Part shown: positions 8,805 to 16,224 of the stretch, piece after piece
Numbering within the stretch: the stretch's first letter is position 1
Layout of the letters: each line of letters opens with the position of its first letter
Assembly (NCBI RefSeq): GCF_030164425.1
Contig: NZ_JASNJD010000010.1
Span: forward strand, 104,465 to 168,464
Length of the DNA stretch: 64,000 nucleotides
Reading direction: 5' to 3'
Origin: Pseudodonghicola flavimaris
GTDB taxonomy: Bacteria > Pseudomonadota > Alphaproteobacteria > Rhodobacterales > Rhodobacteraceae
Program-made: the position numbers and the translations under genes
The notes under the pieces: model-generated
What the model saw: only the letters and a program-made list of their open reading frames with translations
Told to the model about the DNA's origin: nothing
Database searches by the model: none

Positions 8805-10541
8805 TCACTCCGCCGCCTGCGGCATCGGCCCGGCCCCGTCCAGAAACGCCCGGTCGAGCGCCCCCTGAAGCGTCTCCTCCCCGGCGGCGCGCCGGGCAAA
8901 GGGATCGCGGGCGGCCAGCTTGTGCGACAGCACCGCCGCGGCCAGCGTGGCGCGATCCTCGGCATCGTTGCGGCCCTGGCGGCGCAGCTGATCGGCCTCC
9001 CAGCACATGGCGACAGCCGAGGCGGCATTATAGACCGCGCTGGCGGCGCCGCGGGTCTCGGCCTCGCGCGCCTTGTCCTCGGCCACCTCCCTGAGATAGG
9101 CGGCGGCGCGGTCGAAACCGGCCAAGGCGGCGGTGCCGGCCTCGGTCTGGGCGGCCTCGGCGCTCAGATCGCGCATGTACTCGCCGAGCGCCTCAAGAGC
9201 GCCTTCGCGGCGCACCGCGCGGCCGACATCGAGGGCGACGATATTGCTGGTGCCCTCCCAGATCGAGCCCAGATGCGCATCGCGCAGCACGCGGGCATCC
9301 GACCATTCCTCGATATAGCCGCAGCCGCCGCGCACCTCCATCGCATCGCCGGCGACCTTGCGGGCATCGCGGCAGGTGCGGAACTTGATCAAGGGCGTCA
9401 TGATGCGCAGCACCTTGGCCATTTTCGCATCGCCTGCATCGGCGCGTTCCAGCACCCGCGCCGCCTGGAACACCATGCTGCGGCCCTGTTCGGCGGTGAC
9501 CAGCATCTTGGACAACTGCCGCTGCATCAGCGGCAGATCGGCCAGCCGGCTGCCGAAGGCGGTGCGATTGCGGGCGATGAACAGCGCCTCGTTCACCGAG
9601 CGACGCATCAGCCCGGCCGAGCGGACACCGTTGGCCAGCCGCGACATGTTGATCATGTCGGTCATCTGCTTGAAGCCCTGCCCCGGCTCGCCCACCAGAT
9701 AGGCCACCGCGCCGTTGATGCTGATCTCGCCGCTGGCCATCGACCGGGTGCCCAGCTTGTCCTTCAGCCGCAGGATGTCATAGGCGTTGCGGCTGCCGTC
9801 CGGCAGATGCCGCGGCAACAGGAACAGGGACAGGCCACGGGTGCCGGCACTGCCGCCCTCGGGCCGGGCCAGCACCATCGCCAGCGCCGCATCGGGGTTG
9901 GAACAGAACCATTTGTCGCCCCAGAGCCGCCATTCGCCGTCCTCGAACCGGGCGATGGTATCGATCGCCCCCACGTCCGATCCGGCGGCCTGTTCGGTCA
10001 TGAACATCGCGCCCTGAAACAGCGCGTCCATATCCTGGCTGGTGAGCTGGTCGAAATAGCGCGCCACCAGATCGGGATCGCCGAATTTCACCAGCGTGCG
10101 GGTCAGTGAATCCGTCATGCTGAGCGGACAGCACAGCCCGAATTCCGCCTGCACGAAGAGATAGACCAGCGCGTATTTCACCAGCGGCGGCAGCTTGTCC
10201 GGCGCGCCGAAGACCCCGCCGCGGTGCGACATCGCCGCCAGCCCGAATTCGCCGAAGGCATAGCTTTCGAGACTGACGTAATCGGGGTGTTTGGTGATCC
10301 GTTCCTCGGCGGCGCCGTTGCGCGCCCGGATCGACAGCACCGGCGGGTTCTTGTCAGCCGACAGCGCCAGACGCTCCAGCTCGTCGCCGACCAGCGCGCC
10401 CATGCGGTCCAGCTCCGGCTCCACCAGGGCGCGGGTCTCGGCATCGAGATAGACCGACAGCAGCGCCGCCATCGACGGATCGGCGCGATAGGCATTGCTG
10501 CCACGGCTGTCGGGAATATTGCAATGAACGGCGATCGGCAT
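8805..10541 (-). CDS. Acyl-CoA dehydrogenase family protein (AidB/long-form type)
   Basis: A 578-residue FAD enzyme of the long acyl-CoA dehydrogenase branch (ordinary members are about 380-400). Core signatures are 'QGAMFMTEQAAGSDVGA', 'WRLWGDKWFCSNPDAALA' and 'VRGGCGYIEEWSDARVLRDA', with an extra C-terminal helical region. The predicted reaction is alpha,beta-desaturation of an acyl-CoA feeding an electron-transfer flavoprotein. ATG 10541 follows GGGGAGGAG. It precedes the CoA-transferase gene, consistent with a pathway in which the acid is imported, CoA-activated and desaturated. A conspicuous AT-rich dyad lies 80 bp upstream. Confidence 0.92.
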   Translation of the reverse strand: MPIAVHCNIPDSRGSNAYRADPSMAALLSVYLDAETRALVEPELDRMGALVGDELERLALSADKNPPVLSIRARNGAAEERITKHPDYVSLESYAFGEFGLAAMSHRGGVFGAPDKLPPLVKYALVYLFVQAEFGLCCPLSMTDSLTRTLVKFGDPDLVARYFDQLTSQDMDALFQGAMFMTEQAAGSDVGAIDTIARFEDGEWRLWGDKWFCSNPDAALAMVLARPEGGSAGTRGLSLFLLPRHLPDGSRNAYDILRLKDKLGTRSMASGEISINGAVAYLVGEPGQGFKQMTDMINMSRLANGVRSAGLMRRSVNEALFIARNRTAFGSRLADLPLMQRQLSKMLVTAEQGRSMVFQAARVLERADAGDAKMAKVLRIMTPLIKFRTCRDARKVAGDAMEVRGGCGYIEEWSDARVLRDAHLGSIWEGTSNIVALDVGRAVRREGALEALGEYMRDLSAEAAQTEAGTAALAGFDRAAAYLREVAEDKAREAETRGAASAVYNAASAVAMCWEADQLRRQGRNDAEDRATLAAAVLSHKLAARDPFARRAAGEETLQGALDRAFLDGAGPMPQAAE

Positions 10542-10620
10542 CGGTTGATCTCCTCCCCTCAACTTCAGTCGAGGGCAGGATCGCCGCTGTTCCATCCTAA
10601 ATAAAATACTATTTTTCTAT

Positions 10621-10648
10621 TGATTGATAGTAATTAGGCTATCAATCA
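10621..10648. promoter_or_regulatory. Perfect 10-bp dyad in AT-rich patch upstream of acyl-CoA dehydrogenase gene
   Basis: TGATTGATAG (10621-10630), TAATTAGG, CTATCAATCA (10639-10648) is a perfect 10+8+10 inverted repeat. It sits in the most AT-rich stretch of this part of the window (about 10598-10650), between the HDAC-like gene and the acyl-CoA dehydrogenase gene, 80-107 bp upstream of the latter's ATG. No T-run follows on the minus strand, so it looks like an operator rather than a terminator. Confidence 0.6.
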
Positions 10649-10685
10649 CAGGGCGGCAGCGCGGCCACCGCCCTGCGCATAGACC

Positions 10686-11810
10686 TCAGCCGTCGAAATA
10701 GGCGGCGCGCGCCGCTTCTACCGCACGGGCCTGATCCGGGCTCAGCGCCTGGCCGCCGTAATTCGCGACATGGATATGGAACGGATCGGTCAGGGTCTCC
10801 GACACGCCGCACATCTCCTCGACCACGGCCAGCCCGCAATAGGGCACATAGGTCGCCGAATAGCCGCCCTCGTGGGTGACGATCACCCGCCCCTCGCAGT
10901 GCTTGTCGGCGACCGCCAGGACCTGGCGCATCATCCAGCGGTAATCCTCGGACGACAGCATCATGATCCCGAGGGGATCAAGCGCCGAGGCATCGAAGCC
11001 GCTGGGCACGAAGATCGCCTGCGGCTTGAAGGCTTCCAGCGCCGGCAGCACGATCTTTTCGAACGCCTCGCGATAGGCGCCGGAGCCTGAGCCCGGCGGC
11101 AGCGGGATGTTCAGGTTCACCCCCGCGCCGGCGCCGCTGCCGGTTTCGTCGATGGCTCCCGAATCCGGCGGGAACAGATTGTCCTGATGCAGTGAGATCG
11201 TCAGCACCGACGGATCGTCATAGAAGATCGCCTGGGTGCCGTTGCCGTGATGCACATCCCAGTCGACAGTGGCGATCCGTTCGATGCCATAGGTGGCCTG
11301 GGCGTGCTTGATCCCCAGCGCCGCATTGGCAAACAGGCAAAAGCCCATCGCCAGATCCGGCATCGCGTGGTGCCCGGGCGGCCGGCACAGCACATAGGCA
11401 TTGTCGACCTCGCCGGTGAACACCGCATCGACCGCCTGCAGCACCCCGCCCACCGCCAGCTGGGCGATCTGGTAGCTGGCCGGCCCCACCGGGGTCAGCT
11501 GGCCGGCGTCGCCGCCGCCCGAGGCGCAGACCGCCTTCAGATGCTCCAGATAGGATTGCGGGTGAATCACCGTCAGCGCCGCGTCCTCCACCGGCTCGGG
11601 GCGGAACGGCACCAGCAGCGGCGCCAGCCCGGTCACCTCGACCATCGCCTGCATCCGGCGCTTGGTCTCGGGGTTCTCGAAGTGCTGGCCCGGCTGCACC
11701 ACCATCGAAGGTTCGAGGAACCCGGCCCAGTTCTGAGTGTCGTGCCAGTAGAAATGCTCTGCCGTCACCCAGCCGGTGCGGCGGGTCACGGTCTTGCTGC
11801 TGGGCGCCAT
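10686..11810 (-). CDS. HDAC-like acetylpolyamine / acylamide amidohydrolase
   Basis: A 374-residue class II histone-deacetylase-fold zinc hydrolase. The active site is complete: H147-H148 in 'RPPGHHAMPD', zinc ligands D185 and H187 in 'DWDVHHGNGT', D273 in 'PSGFDAS', and the transition-state tyrosine Y317 in 'HEGGYS'. Bacterial members remove acetyl or other acyl groups from polyamines or small amides. ATG 11810 follows AAGGAGG. It lies upstream of the acyl-CoA dehydrogenase operon on the same strand, but a 144-nt gap with a dyad suggests separate control. A LuxR-type gene diverges from it. Confidence 0.93.
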   Translation of the reverse strand: MAPSSKTVTRRTGWVTAEHFYWHDTQNWAGFLEPSMVVQPGQHFENPETKRRMQAMVEVTGLAPLLVPFRPEPVEDAALTVIHPQSYLEHLKAVCASGGGDAGQLTPVGPASYQIAQLAVGGVLQAVDAVFTGEVDNAYVLCRPPGHHAMPDLAMGFCLFANAALGIKHAQATYGIERIATVDWDVHHGNGTQAIFYDDPSVLTISLHQDNLFPPDSGAIDETGSGAGAGVNLNIPLPPGSGSGAYREAFEKIVLPALEAFKPQAIFVPSGFDASALDPLGIMMLSSEDYRWMMRQVLAVADKHCEGRVIVTHEGGYSATYVPYCGLAVVEEMCGVSETLTDPFHIHVANYGGQALSPDQARAVEAARAAYFDG

Positions 11811-11877
11811 GCGTCCCTCCTTTAGCCGAAAAAATCATCGCTGGGGGCCAGTCTGACGCAGGATCGGAAGCCTTGGA

Positions 11878-11897
11878 AATACCACCAGGTTGGTATT
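11878..11897. promoter_or_regulatory. 20-bp dyad between the HDAC-like and LuxR-type genes
   Basis: AATACCA (11878-11884), a 6-bp centre and TGGTATT (11891-11897) form a 20-bp symmetrical element in the 122-nt divergent gap, 35 nt before the LuxR-type gene start and 67 nt before the HDAC-like gene start. Its length and symmetry resemble sites bound by dimeric LuxR-type HTH proteins. Assignment to the adjacent regulator is inferred. Confidence 0.5.
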
Positions 11898-11932
11898 GAG
11901 TTGCCGGTTCCTGCTATTCTGGGGGTACGGAG

Positions 11933-12745
11933 ATGAGCCGGAGCGCCCGCGTGGAGGACACGATCGCCGAATATGATTTCCTGGGCCGGATCGCGGCGCT
12001 GGACACCCTTGCCGCGTTTCAGCAGGCGACTGTCGCCTATTGCAGCCATGTCTTTGATACGCAAAGCGTTCTGGCGATCCGCTATCACCGCGATCGGCAG
12101 CCCGACGTGCTGTTTCGCTGGCTGCCCGATGCGGCGCTGCAGGCCACATTCGACCGTTACTACGCACGGCTCGGGTTCATGCTGGACCCGTTTTACCGGC
12201 TGGCGCTGGACAGCCCCGGGCTCGCCGCCCACCAGCTGCGCGAAATCGCGCCCGACCGGTTCGAAACCAGCGACTATTTCGCCTCTTATTTCGGCACTAC
12301 CCAGCTGGTGGACGAACTGGGCGCGACGCTGCGGGTCGATGCCGACACCGCCGTGCATCTGTCACTGAGTCGCGAGGCCGGGCAGAGCCGGTTTCCCGCC
12401 CGACTGGCACGGCGGTTCAAGCTGATGGCGCGGGTGCTGCTGCCGAAGCTGCGGGCGCTGTCGCTGCGCGCCGATCCGGAGCCGGCCGCCGCCCCCGGTT
12501 TCGTCGATCTCAACCACCGGTTCCGCACCCTGAGGATCGACGATGCCCCCGCCCTGTCCGACCGGCAGGCCGAAATCGCCGCGCTGATCGTGCAGGGTCA
12601 TTCCAGCCGGGCGATCGGGCTGAAACTGGGCATCTCCGACCAGACGGTGAAGGTTCACCGCCGCAACATGTTCAAGAAGCTTCAGATTTCATCGCAAAGC
12701 CAGCTGTTCGGCCTGCTGATCTCGGGCGTGTCGCCCGGCAGCTAA
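11933..12745 (+). CDS. LuxR-type (GerE HTH) transcriptional regulator
   Basis: A 270-residue regulator. Residues about 206-265 form a LuxR/GerE helix-turn-helix with the classic spacing: 'LSDRQAEIAALIVQGHSSRA', 'LGISDQTVKVHRRN', 'KKL'. The N-terminal 200 residues form a GAF/PAS-like sensor region without recognisable autoinducer-binding residues and without a receiver aspartate, so neither quorum sensing nor phosphorelay control is evident. It is divergent from the HDAC-like amidohydrolase and convergent with the GntR gene (4-nt gap). It plausibly regulates the amidohydrolase through the dyad at 11878-11897. Confidence 0.88.
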   Translation: MSRSARVEDTIAEYDFLGRIAALDTLAAFQQATVAYCSHVFDTQSVLAIRYHRDRQPDVLFRWLPDAALQATFDRYYARLGFMLDPFYRLALDSPGLAAHQLREIAPDRFETSDYFASYFGTTQLVDELGATLRVDADTAVHLSLSREAGQSRFPARLARRFKLMARVLLPKLRALSLRADPEPAAAPGFVDLNHRFRTLRIDDAPALSDRQAEIAALIVQGHSSRAIGLKLGISDQTVKVHRRNMFKKLQISSQSQLFGLLISGVSPGS

Positions 12746-12749
12746 CCGC

Positions 12750-13499
12750 TCAGCGCCCCGCCAGCGCCCGCCCGGTGTGCGAGATGAAGAGCTTCGCCGC
12801 ACCTTCCTTGAGGATGTCGAGCAGTTCCTCCTGCCGGCGCACGATGATGCTGCGCAGCGCCTCGATCGCCTTGGCCTCGTCGCGCTCGCGCAGCACCTCC
12901 AGCAGTTCGCCGTGTTTGCGATAGCTTTCGCGATGGTCCTGATCCTGCCCCGAGGGGGCCCAGCGGACGAAATGGATCTGCGCGTTCAGCCGGCGCAGAG
13001 CCTCGACCAGCTTGTCGTTATGGCTCAACCCCACCAGCCGCTCGTGAAACCGTTCGTCCGCGGCGATCCGCTCGGACTGGCTGCGCGTCGGATCGCTGAC
13101 ATCCAGCGCCGCCCACTCCGCCTGCAATGCCGCGATCTCGGCATCGCTGGCCCGCTGGACCGCCAGTCGGACGCCCTCGGTCTCCAGGATCACCCGCAGC
13201 TCGTAGAGGTTGACGATTTCGTCGGCGTCGATCTTCGGGCGGTAAAACCCCAGGGCCGGCTCGAACCGCAGCAGGTTTTCCATCACCAGCCGGTTCAGCG
13301 CCTCCCGCACCGGCGTGCGGCTGACCCCGAAGCGCTTGGCCAGCTCACCCTCGTTCAGCCGTTCGTCGGGCTTGATCTCATAGGAAAAGATCAGATCGCG
13401 CAGCCCCTCGTAGGTGCGCCCCAATGCGGTGCCGCGCGGGCTGGCAGGGGTCTTGCGCGGCTTGGCGCGGGCGGGCGGCTCTTGCGTCGGGCTGCTCAT
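12750..13499 (-). CDS. GntR-family regulator, FadR/FCD subfamily
   Basis: A 249-residue regulator with an N-terminal winged helix (about 28-90: 'LNEGELAKRFGVSRTPVREA') and a C-terminal all-helical FCD ligand domain (about 97-230) carrying the usual Asp/His metal-site pattern ('ADERFHERLVGLSHN', 'HGELLEVL'). It is the last gene of the D-amino-acid dehydrogenase, racemase-family, RidA operon and probably represses it until a pathway metabolite binds. The 26-bp dyad over the operon's -10 (16082-16107) is the obvious candidate operator, which would make the system autoregulated. Confidence 0.92.
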   Translation of the reverse strand: MSSPTQEPPARAKPRKTPASPRGTALGRTYEGLRDLIFSYEIKPDERLNEGELAKRFGVSRTPVREALNRLVMENLLRFEPALGFYRPKIDADEIVNLYELRVILETEGVRLAVQRASDAEIAALQAEWAALDVSDPTRSQSERIAADERFHERLVGLSHNDKLVEALRRLNAQIHFVRWAPSGQDQDHRESYRKHGELLEVLRERDEAKAIEALRSIIVRRQEELLDILKEGAAKLFISHTGRALAGR

Positions 13500-13586
13500 G
13501 GATCTGTCCTTCGATGTCCCCCCGGGGGAATAGCAGAAAGGGCGCCGGGCCGCACCCGCCCCGGCGCCACAATTTCCGCGAAAGAC

Positions 13587-13940
13587 CTATAGCCCCGCGA
13601 TCACCTGGATTTCCACGGTGAAATCGGGGGCTGCCAGTTTCGATTCGACACAGGCCCGGCAGGGCGCGGCACCGGGCGCGACCCAGGCATCCCAGACCTC
13701 GTTCATCTCGGCGAAGGTGGCGATATCGGCCAGCCAGATGGTGGCGCTGATCAGCTTTTCCTTGCTGCTGCCGGCGGTTTCGAGCAGCGCGTCGATCTTG
13801 CCCAGGATATCCTGCGTCTGCGCCGCCACCGGTGCCCCCGGTGCCCCGAGCGCCACCTGGCCGGCCGTATAGACGGTATCGCCGTGGATCACCGCCTGGC
13901 TCATCCGCGGCGCGGGGTCGAGGCGTTTAAGTTCTGTCAT
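13587..13940 (-). CDS. RidA/YjgF-family enamine/imine deaminase
   Basis: A 117-residue RidA-family protein. The catalytic arginine is R95 in 'PCRACVESKLA', followed 15 residues later by E110 in 'FTVEIQVIA', the spacing seen in active members. RidA proteins hydrolyse reactive enamine/imine intermediates to keto acids and ammonia. Encoded between the racemase-family enzyme and the GntR regulator and co-directional with a DadA-type dehydrogenase, it should clear the imino acid that enzyme makes. ATG 13940 follows AAGGAG. Confidence 0.93.
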   Translation of the reverse strand: MTELKRLDPAPRMSQAVIHGDTVYTAGQVALGAPGAPVAAQTQDILGKIDALLETAGSSKEKLISATIWLADIATFAEMNEVWDAWVAPGAAPCRACVESKLAAPDFTVEIQVIAGL

Positions 13941-13991
13941 GGTCTTCTCCTTCTGATGACATCTGTGGAAACGGGATGCGGCACCGCGCGC

Positions 13992-14774
13992 TCAGGCCAG
14001 CGGCAGGGTGAACAGACGGCCGGCGCCGGCGATGCTGTCTTCGATCCCGGCCAGCCGCAGGCAATGCCAGGCCAGCGCATGATCGCTGGAGGTCACCGCC
14101 AGTCCGGTGGCGGCCTCGATCTGCGCCACCCGCTCGCTCAGCCGCATGGAGGTGCAGGAAATGAAGACCGCATCCAGATTGCCGGCCTCGGCCAGCGCCG
14201 CGACCCCCGCCTCGATCGAGGCGAAATCGATGCGCGCTGCCTCGCGGTCGTCGAGCTTGCTGTAAGTGCCGAAGGCGGCCACCGGCACGCCCTGATCCTC
14301 AAGGTATCGGCGCACCACCGCGTTGACCTCCGCCGCATAGGGGGTCAGCACGCCGATCCGGCGCGCCCCCAGCGCTGCGAAGGCCGCCACCGCGGCGGTG
14401 ATCGGCGTGGTGCAGGCGATGCCCGGGCGCACCCGGCGGATCGCGTCGAAGATATAATCCTCGCCCAGCGTCATCGTGGCCGAGGTGCAGCCGAAGCCCA
14501 CCACGTCCAGTGGCAGCCCCGGCAGGATCAGCTCGGTCGCGGCCGGGATCCGCGGGCCGATGGCGCGCAGCGTCTCCGGCGTGATCTCGGCATCGTTATG
14601 CACCCGTGTGCAATAGAGCCCCACCCCGTCCAGCGGCAGCAGCCGGCGAAACTCCAGTTCCATGGTCTGGTCGGTGGCCAGGACAATCAACCCGACGGCT
14701 GCCCGCGCCGCGGCGCCGCCATCGAGAGTTGCGGGCAGAATGCCCAGATCGGTGAAATTGCCGTCGTCGCGCAT
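13992..14774 (-). CDS. Asp/Glu racemase-superfamily enzyme (maleate isomerase / AMDase-like)
   Basis: A 260-residue protein of the Asp/Glu/hydantoin racemase superfamily. Two cysteines sit in the paired active-site positions: C96 in 'GFGCTSATMTLGED' and C207 in 'FISCTSMRLSE'. Two-cysteine members are racemases or maleate isomerases; arylmalonate decarboxylase has only one. ATG 14774 is used because it lies 8 nt after the stop of the dehydrogenase gene; longer starts would enter that gene. In this operon a racemase supplying D-amino acid, or converting its product, is the best guess. Substrate unproven. Confidence 0.85.
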   Translation of the reverse strand: MRDDGNFTDLGILPATLDGGAAARAAVGLIVLATDQTMELEFRRLLPLDGVGLYCTRVHNDAEITPETLRAIGPRIPAATELILPGLPLDVVGFGCTSATMTLGEDYIFDAIRRVRPGIACTTPITAAVAAFAALGARRIGVLTPYAAEVNAVVRRYLEDQGVPVAAFGTYSKLDDREAARIDFASIEAGVAALAEAGNLDAVFISCTSMRLSERVAQIEAATGLAVTSSDHALAWHCLRLAGIEDSIAGAGRLFTLPLA

Positions 14775-14782
14775 GGGGCACC

Positions 14783-16027
14783 TCAGCTGTCGTTGATCGT
14801 GGTGAGATCGAGTGCGGTGGGCCGGCCGGCGATGGCATCGGCCAGCAGCCGGGCAGAGCCATGCGACATGGTCCAGCCGATGTGGCCGTGGCCGGTGTCG
14901 TACCAGAGATTGACGTGCCGCCGCCGGCCGATGAAAGGCAGGTTGGTCGGCGTCATCGGCCGCAGCCCAGCCCACATATGCGGGCGGTCGTGATCGGCCC
15001 CCTGCGGGTAGAGCTCCCGCGCGACATTGGCCATGAAGGCGAAATCCTCCGGCCGGTGACCGGTGTTGTAACCGGCAATCTCGGCGGTGGCGGTGACCCG
15101 CACCGCATCGCCGAAGCGGGAGATCGCCACCAGGTTTTCCTCATCGACCGACCCGATGGTGGGCGGATGCGGATTGTCGCCGATCGGCAGGGTCAGAGAG
15201 TAGCCCTTGACCGGATAGATCGGCAGCGGCTCACCGATGCTGCGCGACAGCGCGGCGCTGCCGTTGCCCAGCGCCATCACATAAAGATCGGCCGTGAGCC
15301 GCCCGGCGGAGGTGGTGACGGAGGTGATCTCCGATCCCGCGGTCTCGATCGACAGGACGGTTTCCCCGGTCCGGATCTCCGCCCCGTTGCGTTCCAGGTG
15401 ATCCGCCAGCGCGGCGGTGAAGCGTGTGCAGCTGCCGGTCTCGTCAGTGGGGCAATAGATGCCGCCGGCGATCTTCTCGCCCACCGCGGCCAGTGCCGGT
15501 TCCAGCGCCAGAACCCCGGCGCGGTCCAGCACCTCGATCCGCTGGCCCAGACGTTCCATGATCCGCATATGGGCGATCCCCGCCTCCAGCCGCGCCGGGC
15601 TGCGGTAGAAATAGAGGATACCCCGGTCGATCCGATCATAGGCGATATCCAGCGTGGCGAGGGTTTCGTGCAGGATGCCCTGAGAATAGGAGGCGAGCCG
15701 GAATTTCGCCTGTGTATTCAGATCTGAACGCGATTTCGTACATTGCCCAAGAAACTTCAGAGACCAGCGCCAGAGGTTGGGGTCGAGCGAGGGACGGAAG
15801 CGCAGCGACTGGTTCGCCATGACCAGCGACTTCAGCAGGATCATCGGCGCGGCGGGCGACGACCAGGTGAAGGAATGGCCAGGCGCGACCATGCCGGCAT
15901 TGCCCCAGCTGGTCTCGGTGCCGACGGCATCGTTCTTTTCCACAAGGACGATATCATGGCCGTCTTTCGACAGCTCATAGGCTGCGGTCACCCCCACGAC
16001 ACCTCCGCCCAGAACGGCGATCTTCAT
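14783..16027 (-). CDS. D-amino acid dehydrogenase, DadA-like FAD oxidoreductase
   Basis: A 414-residue DAO-fold flavoprotein with the N-terminal dinucleotide-binding motif 'IAVLGGGVVGVTAAYELSKD' and the DadA hallmarks 'TSWGNAGMVAPGH', 'YPVKGYSLTLPI', 'GLRPMTPTNLPFIG' and 'YDTGHGHIGWT'. It oxidises D-amino acids (or hydroxyproline-type imino acids) to imino acids and passes electrons to the respiratory chain at the inner membrane face. First gene of a four-gene operon with racemase-family, RidA and GntR genes. GGGGAG precedes ATG 16027. The upstream promoter is overlapped by a 26-bp palindrome. Confidence 0.93.
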   Translation of the reverse strand: MKIAVLGGGVVGVTAAYELSKDGHDIVLVEKNDAVGTETSWGNAGMVAPGHSFTWSSPAAPMILLKSLVMANQSLRFRPSLDPNLWRWSLKFLGQCTKSRSDLNTQAKFRLASYSQGILHETLATLDIAYDRIDRGILYFYRSPARLEAGIAHMRIMERLGQRIEVLDRAGVLALEPALAAVGEKIAGGIYCPTDETGSCTRFTAALADHLERNGAEIRTGETVLSIETAGSEITSVTTSAGRLTADLYVMALGNGSAALSRSIGEPLPIYPVKGYSLTLPIGDNPHPPTIGSVDEENLVAISRFGDAVRVTATAEIAGYNTGHRPEDFAFMANVARELYPQGADHDRPHMWAGLRPMTPTNLPFIGRRRHVNLWYDTGHGHIGWTMSHGSARLLADAIAGRPTALDLTTINDS

Positions 16028-16081
16028 CCCAAACTCCCCTGCTGACGGCGACAGATGCGTGGATCATTCGACGTCCGCACA

Positions 16082-16107
16082 ATCTGCATTCAATATTGAA
16101 TACAGAT
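16082..16107. promoter_or_regulatory. 26-bp dyad operator over the dadA-like operon promoter
   Basis: A perfect 14-bp palindrome ATTCAATATTGAAT (16088-16101) extends outward through one mismatched pair to matching ATCTG/CAGAT arms, giving a 26-bp dyad at 16082-16107. It covers the predicted -10 of the minus-strand promoter, 55-80 bp upstream of the first ATG. The position fits a repressor operator, most simply for the FCD-type GntR protein encoded at the end of the operon. Confidence 0.65.
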
Positions 16108-16127
16108 ATGGATTTGATTCGAGTCAA
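16099..16127 (-). promoter_or_regulatory. Predicted sigma70-type promoter of the dadA-like operon
   Basis: On the minus strand TTGACT (16127-16122, five of six matches to TTGACA) is followed after exactly 17 nt by TGTATT (16104-16099, four of six to TATAAT). The -10 lies inside the 26-bp dyad. The leader to ATG 16027 would be about 65 nt. Confidence 0.55.
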
Positions 16128-16224
16128 CGAAAACGACACCAGTCGGCAAAGGCCACAGCGATCCCGCCCGAAAAGCGGGCAGAGCAGTTCGATGAGCAAA
16201 GACATGCGGGAAAGGTGCGGTGGC

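Noticed and set aside
10621..10648. Terminator for the HDAC-like gene
   Set aside because: The dyad is AT-rich, has no T-run after it on the minus strand and an 8-bp spacer typical of operators.
13511..13530. CCCCCGGGGG palindrome upstream of the GntR gene as a second operator
   Set aside because: A homopolymer-like GC palindrome is easily expected in such GC-rich DNA and does not resemble the dadA-operon dyad.
16166..16180. GCCCG-AAAAG-CGGGC hairpin as terminator of the ABC exporter operon
   Set aside because: Only a 5-bp stem, no T-tract on the minus strand; too weak to annotate.
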